In this document: one piece after another, positions 1 to 5,272 of the stretch
How the letters are laid out: each line of letters opens with the position of its first letter
Numbering within the stretch: position 1 is the first letter of the stretch
Source: Akkermansiaceae bacterium
GTDB taxonomy: Bacteria > Verrucomicrobiota > Verrucomicrobiia > Verrucomicrobiales > Akkermansiaceae
DNA length: 5,272 bases
NCBI GenBank assembly: GCA_018676385.1
Contig: JABHEX010000130.1
Location: 1-5,272, forward strand
Direction of reading: 5' to 3'
The notes under the pieces: model-generated
The model's input: the letters and a program-made list of their open reading frames with translations, nothing else
Databases searched by the model: none
What the model was told of the DNA's origin: nothing
Position numbers and translations under genes: made by a program

Positions 1-3000
1 AGGGAGAGAGATTCGATGCAATACGCGTGGTTGCATAACATGAAACGTGGCGACCGATGTCGTTGAATGTAAGGGTTGGCTGTCCAGATCCATAGGCTTG
101 CGCTTCTTTATGGTCGCCCGCAAATGGTTCCCGCATTTCTCCATAGGGGACCAGACCCGTTTTGATGAGTGCCTGAAAGCCGTTACAAATACCAAGGATT
201 AGCCCGTCGCGGTTTTTGATCAGATCCATCACAGCATCGGAAATACGTGGGTTTCGCAGCACCGTGGCGATGAACTTACCTGAGCCATCAGGCTCGTCAC
301 CTGCAGAGAATCCACCGGGGAGCATAAGGATTTGTGATTCTAAAATTTGATCGGCAAGCTTTTTGAGCGATTCCTCGATGTGTTCTGGACTGAGGTTTCT
401 AAATACAAGCGTTTCTGTTTCAGCTCCTGCCTCACGAAATGCGCGTGCGGTGTCGTATTCACAGTTCGTTCCTGGAAATGTCGGGATAACCACCTTTGGA
501 CTGATTGGTGTATTATGTTTTTCAATACGTGCTTTGCGTGTATGAGAAAAAGTATCCAGTTCTCTGTGCGCAGGTTTTTGTCGGACTGGATATGTTGATT
601 CAAGAGGACTCATCCAGGAATCACATAAAGTGGATAGCTCATGGGTTTCACCATTGGCCATAATAGATGGCTCCTCGGTAGTCGTCCCTATTACTGTAGC
701 TCGGAGGGCTTCAGGTAAATCACCCGAAGTCTCAATCAGAAAAGAAACATACCGCTCCTTGAACAGGTCAAGTGCTGTTTCCAGTTTTGCGCCGATCATA
801 TTTCCAAATGCCATTTTGGAAATACCCGCAGCAATGCCTCCTTCGGCAAGCGAGTGGATCGAGAGAATATTGCCAGCCTCGTTTTCTGTATAAAGAATAT
901 CGGCAACTTGTAATAACGCCTTAAAATCAGGCATATGTTGATCGTCGCGCTCAATCTGAATGAAGCAAATGTTAGATTCTGCCTGTTTAAATTCAGGCGA
1001 TAGTGCGAGCTGGGTGTTACCCGGGGCGACGGCAAAAGAAACCAGGGTGGGGGGCACATCGATGTCATTGAATGATCCAGACATCGAATCCTTGCCGCCG
1101 ATAGCACCAAGGCGTAATTCGTGTTGGGCGCGGAAAGCACCTAACAGGGCGGCGAAAGGTTTACCCCAGCGTGCAGGGTCGTCGCCGAGTTTTTCAAAGT
1201 ATTCCTGAAGTGTTAGCCGGATATCGGATAGTCGTGCACCTGAGGCAACAACGCGACAAACGGATTCGGTTACTGCGTAGAGAGCACCGTGGAAAGGTGA
1301 CCAAGTGGCGATGTGAGGATTGAATCCCCAAGCCATGTGCGTGCATGTCGTTGTTTCACCCTGGAGTAGAGGGATCTTCGCCACCATAGCATCCGTCGGA
1401 GTAAGTTGGTGTTTGCCGCCGAAGGGGTTAAGCACAGAACCGGCACCGATCGACGAATCGAACATCTCACCGAGACCTTTTTGAGATGCCGTGTTGAGAT
1501 CTGATAGAGTAGACTCAAAAGACCGATCTGCTGTGATTGGAGATGACGGAAAAAACGCGCTCGGCGCTGCTACCTTGATTTGGGTCGACTGCGTGGTGCC
1601 ATTTGTATCGAGAAATGCGCGGGAGAAATTGACGATTGCCTTGCCTCGCCACTTGATAATGAGGCGGCCGCTATCAGTGACGTTGGCGACGTGAGAGCAC
1701 TCGAGGTTTTCTTTATCGCACTCAGCCGTTAGATAATCGACCTCACATGGATCAACGCAGATGGCCATGCGTTCCTGGGATTCGGAGATGGCAAGTTCCG
1801 TGCCATCAAGGCCATCGTATTTTTTTAATACGGCATCAAGATCGATATCGAGACTATCTGCGATTTCGCCAATCGCAACTGAGACACCTCCGGCACCAAA
1901 GTCGTTGCAAACTTTTATTTTCTGAGCAAAATCTGGATTACGGAAAAGTCGCTGCACTTTGCGTTCTGTGGGCGGGTTGCCTTTTTGTACTTCGGCGGAG
2001 TTGTCGAGAGCAGTGTCCGTGTGTTCTTTGGAGGAGCCTGTGGCACCACCGACACCGTCACGACCGGTTCGACCGCCAATGAGCAGGATGACGTCACCTA
2101 CCGCAGGTGATCCGCGAAAGACATTCTCTTTGGGGGCTGCTGCGACGACTGCTCCGATCTCCATACGCTTTGCAACGTAGTTCGGGTGATAGACCTCAGC
2201 TACTTGGCCGGTAGCTAGTCCGATTTGGTTTCCGTATGAGGAGTATCCGTGGGCGGCTTCTCTGCAGATTTTACGCTGTGGCAGCTTACCTGCGAGGGTT
2301 TCAGCGAATGGTGTGCGCGGATCCGCAGCACCAGTAACACGCATCGCCTGGTAAACGTAGGACCGCCCAGATAGGGGGTCACGAATACAGCCTCCCAGGC
2401 ATGTAGCGGCACCACCAAAGGGCTCAATCTCCGTCGGGTGGTTATGAGTTTCATTTTTAAACATCACCAGCCAATCTTCTTTCTCACCATCTACATCTAC
2501 TGGAACGACAATCGAGGCAGCATTGATCTCCTCAGAGATTTCCACATTATCGAGCTCATCGGTTTTACGTAATTCTTTCATCGCGATTAACGCGATGTCC
2601 ATTAATGTTTCGGGACGTTCGGTGTTGGCACCGTATACTTCGCGTCGTGTCGCCTGATACTGGGCATAGGTTTCTGCGATCACGTCATCTTTCTCAAATT
2701 CAACTGAATCAATCTTGGTGGCAAATGTGGTGTGACGACAGTGATCCGACCAATAAGTGTCGAGCATTTTAATCTCGGTAATGGTCGGGTTGCGGCGTTC
2801 TTCGTCACGAAAGTAAGCTTGTGTAAAAACAAGATCCTCAAGCGACATTGCAAGGCCTAGGGAATCACGTCTTTTTGTCAGGCTGCTTTCATCATCGACT
2901 ATGAAATCACTTAGGACTTCGACATCTTCGGGGGCATCCGAAGGTGTATCGAGGGTCGAGGGAATGTCCATTGATGCCTCACGTGAATCGACTGCATTGA

Positions 3001-3406
3001 TAGTGTAGTTTTTGACCGCTTCGAGTTCCTCCAGAGTAATAGATCCCTTCAAGATGATGACGTGAGCACTTGAGACCTGCAGTTTGTTGCTTTGGAATAG
3101 AATTTGGATGCACTGAGCTGCGGAATCGGCGCGTTGGTCATATTGGCCGGGAAGATACTCAACAGCAAATGCGCACTCGTTATCTGCGAGCACTAGGCTT
3201 TCGTATATAATGTCAACTTGCGGCTCCGATAGGATTAGTCGTGCGGTGTCGGCAAACTCATCACCACTTAAACCCTCCACATCATAACGCTGAATAACCC
3301 TGACATTTTCGAGTTGATGGAGGTTTAAATACTCGCGGAGGTCATGAAGGAGCTCGCGGGCTTGGGCATTGAATTCAGGTTGTTTCTCGACGAATACGCG
3401 GTTCAT
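1..3406 (-). CDS. purL: Phosphoribosylformylglycinamidine (FGAM) synthase, single-chain with fused glutaminase domain; 3' end cut off by window
   Basis: This enzyme converts FGAR, glutamine and ATP to FGAM, glutamate, ADP and phosphate, the fourth step of de novo purine synthesis in the cytoplasm. Translating the minus strand from the ATG at 3406-3404 gives 1135 uninterrupted codons to the left edge. In order I see an N-terminal PurS-like region (about 1-140), the linker signature DTYWSDHCRHTTF (216-228), the nucleotide-binding stretch ETHNHPTEIEPFGGAAT (319-335), GRTGRDGVGGATGSS (446-460), CNDFGAGGVSVAIGE (500-514), GKDSMSGSF in the second synthetase half (771-779), and SLAEGGIAAGISKMAFGN (852-869). 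A class I glutamine amidotransferase domain starts near 970 with IPTFPGTNCEYDTARAF, then LPGGFSAGD (1029-1037) and the nucleophile in LGICNGFQAL (Cys1074). The His/Glu of the triad and perhaps 100 more residues lie beyond position 1. The N-terminus and the position of the linker motif resemble the roughly 1240-residue 'clade II' subfamily rather than the proteobacterial form. No Shine-Dalgarno precedes the start, but MNRVFVEKQPEF fits the family start. Confidence 0.96.
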   Translation of the reverse strand, partial: MNRVFVEKQPEFNAQARELLHDLREYLNLHQLENVRVIQRYDVEGLSGDEFADTARLILSEPQVDIIYESLVLADNECAFAVEYLPGQYDQRADSAAQCIQILFQSNKLQVSSAHVIILKGSITLEELEAVKNYTINAVDSREASMDIPSTLDTPSDAPEDVEVLSDFIVDDESSLTKRRDSLGLAMSLEDLVFTQAYFRDEERRNPTITEIKMLDTYWSDHCRHTTFATKIDSVEFEKDDVIAETYAQYQATRREVYGANTERPETLMDIALIAMKELRKTDELDNVEISEEINAASIVVPVDVDGEKEDWLVMFKNETHNHPTEIEPFGGAATCLGGCIRDPLSGRSYVYQAMRVTGAADPRTPFAETLAGKLPQRKICREAAHGYSSYGNQIGLATGQVAEVYHPNYVAKRMEIGAVVAAAPKENVFRGSPAVGDVILLIGGRTGRDGVGGATGSSKEHTDTALDNSAEVQKGNPPTERKVQRLFRNPDFAQKIKVCNDFGAGGVSVAIGEIADSLDIDLDAVLKKYDGLDGTELAISESQERMAICVDPCEVDYLTAECDKENLECSHVANVTDSGRLIIKWRGKAIVNFSRAFLDTNGTTQSTQIKVAAPSAFFPSSPITADRSFESTLSDLNTASQKGLGEMFDSSIGAGSVLNPFGGKHQLTPTDAMVAKIPLLQGETTTCTHMAWGFNPHIATWSPFHGALYAVTESVCRVVASGARLSDIRLTLQEYFEKLGDDPARWGKPFAALLGAFRAQHELRLGAIGGKDSMSGSFNDIDVPPTLVSFAVAPGNTQLALSPEFKQAESNICFIQIERDDQHMPDFKALLQVADILYTENEAGNILSIHSLAEGGIAAGISKMAFGNMIGAKLETALDLFKERYVSFLIETSGDLPEALRATVIGTTTEEPSIMANGETHELSTLCDSWMSPLESTYPVRQKPAHRELDTFSHTRKARIEKHNTPISPKVVIPTFPGTNCEYDTARAFREAGAETETLVFRNLSPEHIEESLKKLADQILESQILMLPGGFSAGDEPDGSGKFIATVLRNPRISDAVMDLIKNRDGLILGICNGFQALIKTGLVPYGEMREPFAGDHKEAQAYGSGQPTLTFNDIGRHVSCYATTRIASNLSP

Positions 3407-3436
3407 AATAGCGTGTAGCAGGTGCTGGCGAGCAGC

Positions 3437-3464
3437 ATATTAGGTAATGCAGGCGAGGGGGCAA
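3437..3464 (-). promoter_or_regulatory. Candidate sigma-70-type promoter of purL
   Basis: Read on the minus strand, TTGCCC (3464-3459) and TAATAT (3442-3437) are separated by 16 bp. Each matches four of six consensus bases. Transcription would begin near 3430, giving a leader of about 24 nt before the purL ATG. The position is sensible, but the match is moderate and such pairs can arise by chance. No operator for a purine repressor is recognisable. Confidence 0.35.
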
Positions 3465-3524
3465 GAGCAATGCTACATCGGCGGGAGAAAGTTTGAAGGG
3501 TATCGGGAACCGAACTGACAATTT

Positions 3525-3557
3525 TCTACAATCGTAGCTACGCCACATGTGTGTAGA
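3525..3557. repeat. Nested palindromes in the divergent intergenic region (possible operator)
   Basis: Outer arms TCTACA (3525-3530) and TGTAGA (3552-3557) are perfect inverted copies 21 bp apart. Between them sit two perfect palindromes, CGTAGCTACG (3533-3542) and CACATGTG (3544-3551). CTAC-AATC-GTAG (3526-3537) offers an alternative small hairpin. No T-tract follows on either strand, so this does not look like a terminator. Placed between two divergent genes, it could bind a dimeric regulator, but that is inference only. Confidence 0.4.
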
Positions 3558-3666
3558 GTAATGATGAATGGATAATTTGTAGTGCCAGTATTAGGTTATT
3601 GAAGGCTCCTAGAATGCGGCTGTGATGTGGTGTACGAAATCCTAACGATATTTTTTTTAGAAAATG

Positions 3667-3695
3667 TTGGCGAAATCTAGATACACCTCTATGTT
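3667..3695 (+). promoter_or_regulatory. Weak candidate promoter for the Cys-rich lipoprotein gene
   Basis: TTGGCG (3667-3672) and TATGTT (3690-3695) are spaced by 17 bp, matching three and four consensus bases respectively. The implied start near 3702 would leave a leader of about 54 nt. This is the best pair I found upstream of the gene at 3756, but the match is poor. Confidence 0.2.
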
Positions 3696-3755
3696 TCTTA
3701 CGCGTTATCTTTTTTGTTCTTTTGAATAGCGCACACAAACTACACTACTAATCAG

Positions 3756-3953
3756 ATGAAAAACGCTATCAAAAATATATCAGTCCTTCCTGTTGTTGCT
3801 CTCAGTGCTTTGGCTTTGAGCTCGTGCTGCATCACGAAGTCAGATTCTTGTTCAACAAGCTCATGTAACAGCAAGAAATCCTGCAAGTCAGCGAGCGCTA
3901 CATCATGTTGCGCTAAAAAAGGGGGTGAAACTTCTTGCTGCGCAAAGCCATAG
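3756..3953 (+). CDS. Small cysteine-rich predicted lipoprotein, 65 aa, family not recognised
   Basis: I do not recognise this protein. It begins MKNAIKNISVLPVVALSALA, with Lys2 and Lys6 followed by a hydrophobic stretch (8-21) that ends in a lipobox, LSSC, with Cys24 as the likely lipidated residue. This predicts export and anchoring in a membrane. The second residue after cleavage would be Cys25, not Asp, so by the E. coli rule it would be sorted to the outer membrane. The mature part is about 42 residues, rich in Ser, Lys and Cys. It has nine cysteines in total (24, 25, 32, 37, 43, 51, 52, 61, 62), three CC pairs, and two copies of TSCCAK at 49-54 and 59-64. There are no aromatic residues and no predicted enzymatic motif. 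The cysteines could bind a metal or form disulfides; neither is shown. The ATG at 3756 fits the signal peptide well, although no Shine-Dalgarno is visible. A strong terminator starts 22 nt after the stop, so the gene appears to be transcribed alone. Confidence 0.75.
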   Translation: MKNAIKNISVLPVVALSALALSSCCITKSDSCSTSSCNSKKSCKSASATSCCAKKGGETSCCAKP

Positions 3954-3974
3954 CACGTTGGCTTCATCAATCAC

Positions 3975-4008
3975 TCCGGTGCTCCCCACGGGGCATCGGA
4001 TTTTTTTT
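3975..4008 (+). terminator. Rho-independent terminator of the Cys-rich lipoprotein gene
   Basis: An 11-bp stem pairs 3975-3985 (TCCGGTGCTCC) with 3990-4000 (GGGGCATCGGA), including two G-U pairs, around a CCAC tetraloop. It is followed at once by eight T residues (4001-4008). It lies 22 nt past the stop codon of the small gene and 62 nt ahead of ribF, separating the two. On the minus strand no T-tract follows the stem, so it acts on rightward transcription only. Confidence 0.9.
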
Positions 4009-4070
4009 ACCTGCGCGTGATAGATTTTTCTTTTCATCATCAGAGCCACGCGTGATGAACGAGCAAGCAT

Positions 4071-5009
4071 ATGGTGCATACAGTATATCAGTTTGAAGAG
4101 CTAGGTTCTATTCAGGCGCCTCTCCACCTCGCGCTCGGGGTGTTTGATGGTGTTCATATCGGACACCAAGCAGTAATCCAATCTGCTGTCGATGCAGCAT
4201 GTTTAGATGCCGGAGTGGCTGGTGTGCTGACATTTGATCCTCACCCTATTCAATTACTCGCTCCACGTGTTGCCCCGCAGCGTATTCTTGCTTCATTGGA
4301 TCATAAAAGAGATTTGCTTGCCGAGCTAGGTGTTGAATTATTGGTGGTTATTCCGTTTACCCGTGAATTTGCTGAGAGGGAGGCGCATGATTTTCTTTCC
4401 TCTATAGTATCGAATACACCCCAGTTGAGCTCGCTTTCAATAGGAGAAGACTGGAGGTTTGGTAAAGATCGTAGAGGTGACACCCAATTACTCCAAGAAT
4501 TTGGAGAAAAGCACGATGTAAAGATAAGCTCTCTGCCGCCAGTGATGCTGGAGGGTGATCGTGTTAGCAGTACCCGTATTAGACAAGCAATTCGTGATGG
4601 CAACCTGGAGGCGGCAAGTTCTATGCTAGGTCGCCAATACACTGTACTCGGCACTGTCATTGAAGGTGAGAAAATCGGCAGGACCCTTGGTCACCCAACA
4701 GCCAATCTTAAAGTATACAACGAGCAGCTTCCTTGCAATGGAGTCTGGGCAGTAAACTGTGTAATAGGTGATGGAGAACCGCACTTAGGAGCGGCGAATT
4801 TGGGTGTAAGGCCAAGTATTGATGGGTCAAATAAGAAAAGACTACTGGAGGTTCATTTGATCGACTTTGAGGGTGACATATATGGCCAAGACATGGAGGT
4901 GACATTTCTACAATTAATTCGCAATGAGCAAAAATTCGAATCACTAGATGCACTCAAAGATCAAATTACTAAAGATGTCTCATTTTGCAAAAAACTAAGA
5001 AACTCCTGA
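4071..5009 (+). CDS. ribF: Bifunctional riboflavin kinase / FAD synthetase
   Basis: This cytoplasmic enzyme phosphorylates riboflavin to FMN and then adenylates FMN to FAD. The 312-residue length is typical of bacterial RibF. The N-terminal FMN adenylyltransferase domain shows GVFDGVHIGH (23-32, with the nucleotidyltransferase HxGH at 29-32), TFDPHP (54-59), IGEDWRFGKDRRGD (124-137) and the ATP-loop motif VSSTRIR (165-171). The C-terminal riboflavin kinase domain shows GRTLGHPTANL (203-213) with the Mg-ATP-binding PTAN motif, then GVWAV (224-228), ANLGVRPS (242-249) and LEVHLIDFEGDIYG (259-272), where Glu260 is the expected catalytic base. All key residues of both activities are present. The ATG at 4071 puts the GVFDG motif at the usual distance. 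The upstream ATG at 4055 is out of frame, and no strong Shine-Dalgarno is seen. No FMN riboswitch fits in the 62-nt gap after the preceding terminator. The usual truB/rbfA neighbours are absent. Confidence 0.97.
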   Translation: MVHTVYQFEELGSIQAPLHLALGVFDGVHIGHQAVIQSAVDAACLDAGVAGVLTFDPHPIQLLAPRVAPQRILASLDHKRDLLAELGVELLVVIPFTREFAEREAHDFLSSIVSNTPQLSSLSIGEDWRFGKDRRGDTQLLQEFGEKHDVKISSLPPVMLEGDRVSSTRIRQAIRDGNLEAASSMLGRQYTVLGTVIEGEKIGRTLGHPTANLKVYNEQLPCNGVWAVNCVIGDGEPHLGAANLGVRPSIDGSNKKRLLEVHLIDFEGDIYGQDMEVTFLQLIRNEQKFESLDALKDQITKDVSFCKKLRNS

Positions 5010-5037
5010 GAAATATATCTTTGGTGTCGTTATCGGT

Positions 5038-5066
5038 TTGACCAAATGAGTCGGCTGTGACTAGAC
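5038..5066 (+). promoter_or_regulatory. Very tentative mdh promoter overlapping the hairpin
   Basis: TTGACC (5038-5043) matches five of six bases of a -35 element. At 17 bp spacing the -10 position reads CTAGAC (5061-5066), which is a poor match. If real, transcription would start near 5073, inside the descending arm of the hairpin, giving an mdh leader of only about 20 nt. The main promoter may instead lie within ribF. Confidence 0.15.
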
Positions 5067-5085
5067 GGGGGCGACTTATTTTTTT
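5044..5085 (+). terminator. Hairpin plus T-tract between ribF and mdh; probable ribF terminator
   Basis: Bases 5044-5053 (AAATGAGTCG) pair with 5072-5081 (CGACTTATTT) as a 10-bp stem with one G-U pair and an 18-nt loop that includes GGGGG. A T7 run spans 5079-5085 and forms part of the descending arm. It starts 34 nt after the ribF stop, as expected for an intrinsic terminator. The stem is AU-rich at its base and the loop is large, so it is weaker than the one at 3975. Its T-tract ends only 6 nt before the mdh start, so it could instead act in the mdh leader. Confidence 0.5.
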
Positions 5086-5091
5086 ATCACT

Positions 5092-5272
5092 ATGAAACCA
5101 CCAATTACAATCTCCGTTACAGGCGCAGCTGGACAAATCGGCTATGCTCTACTCTTCCGAATAGCATCAGGATCCATGTTTGGTCCAGATCAACCCGTTA
5201 ATCTCCGACTACTTGAAATTGAACCCGGTATGAAGGCTCTTCAGGGTGTTATCATGGAGCTCGAAGACTGTG
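5092..5272 (+). CDS. mdh: Malate dehydrogenase (NAD-dependent, cytoplasmic-type), N-terminal part only
   Basis: The enzyme interconverts malate and oxaloacetate with NAD in the TCA cycle. Sixty complete codons are present before the right edge. The protein begins MKPPITISVTGAAGQIGYAL, with the Rossmann dinucleotide-binding glycines at 11, 14 and 17 (GAAGQIG). It continues LLFRIASGSMFG (20-31), the second-strand region LRLLEIEP (38-45), and GMKALQGVIMELEDC (46-60). This resembles the roughly 330-residue malate dehydrogenases that share the TGAAGQIGYSLL and MELEDCAFP signatures, rather than the short lactate-dehydrogenase-like form. Catalytic Arg, Asp and His residues lie beyond the window. The start is fixed by the usual short lead before the first beta strand. 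There is no Shine-Dalgarno, and a hairpin/T-tract ends 6 nt upstream. Confidence 0.93.
   Translation, partial: MKPPITISVTGAAGQIGYALLFRIASGSMFGPDQPVNLRLLEIEPGMKALQGVIMELEDC

Larger units (their letters stand above)
3407..3755. other. Divergent intergenic region between purL and the Cys-rich lipoprotein gene
   Basis: These 349 bases separate two genes that point away from each other, so both promoters should lie here. Contents from left to right are the purL leader and candidate promoter (to 3464), a palindrome cluster (3525-3557), an AT-richer stretch with a T8 run at 3651-3658 that has no stable hairpin before it, and a weak candidate promoter for the rightward gene (3667-3695). A 66-codon minus-strand reading frame (3538-3738) is open, but it has no recognisable motif or start signal and I do not call it a gene. 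No tRNA, riboswitch or insertion-sequence remnant was recognised. Confidence 0.6.

Noticed and set aside
340..2454. Several open frames of 60-114 codons on both strands across the left half
   Set aside because: All lie inside the continuous purL reading frame, which has clear FGAM synthase motifs throughout. They are shadows in other frames.
3651..3658. T8 run as a possible terminator
   Set aside because: No stable stem-loop lies directly upstream. The nearest complementary pair, TTAGG (3591-3595) and CCTAA (3641-3645), is only 5 bp with a 45-nt loop.
3538..3738. 66-codon minus-strand open frame in the intergenic region, Lys/Arg-rich at its start
   Set aside because: It has no motif, no start signal and no domain-like pattern, and it overlaps both the palindromes and the likely promoter region. 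It is best explained as a chance open frame.
3752..3970. 72-codon minus-strand frame opposite the Cys-rich lipoprotein gene
   Set aside because: The plus-strand frame has a proper signal peptide, lipobox and following terminator. The antisense frame has none of these.
4009..4070. Possible FMN riboswitch ahead of ribF
   Set aside because: The gap after the terminator is too short for the roughly 120-nt FMN aptamer and shows none of its conserved helices.
4301..4953. Minus-strand open frames of 119 and 81 codons opposite ribF
   Set aside because: They are antisense to a fully conserved RibF and show no recognisable protein features.

Overview
The window reads as ordinary chromosomal DNA of a bacterium. 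It holds three housekeeping genes (purL, ribF, mdh) and one small cysteine-rich lipoprotein gene that I cannot assign to a family. The purL product is the long single-chain type whose N-terminus (MNRVFVEKQPEF...) resembles the 'clade II' FGAM synthases of Clostridia, Bacteroidetes and Verrucomicrobia. The mdh product starts like the cytoplasmic-type malate dehydrogenases. With medium GC content and no clear Shine-Dalgarno sequence at any of the four starts, my best guess is a Verrucomicrobia/Opitutae-like marine bacterium. That is inference from protein flavour, not proof.

Layout: purL lies on the minus strand from position 3406 leftwards and runs off the left edge with 1135 codons present. 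Its glutaminase cysteine is inside the window, but the partner His/Glu is not. Positions 3407-3755 are a divergent intergenic region with a plausible purL promoter, a cluster of palindromes around 3525-3557, and a T8 run. On the plus strand, 3756-3953 encodes a 65-residue cysteine-rich predicted lipoprotein. It is followed by a very clear intrinsic terminator (3975-4008), so it looks monocistronic. ribF (4071-5009) encodes the complete bifunctional riboflavin kinase/FAD synthetase. An 82-bp gap then holds a second hairpin with a T-tract that ends only 6 nt before the mdh start. mdh begins at 5092 and runs off the right edge after 60 codons.

The genes do not form one pathway: purL makes purines, ribF makes FMN/FAD, and mdh is a TCA-cycle enzyme. 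Terminator-like hairpins and the divergent orientation suggest separate transcription units. I see no mobile element, CRISPR array, RNA gene or defence-like cluster. The least explained items are the Cys-rich lipoprotein with its repeated SCCAK unit, the palindromic cluster between purL and that gene, and the hairpin abutting mdh.
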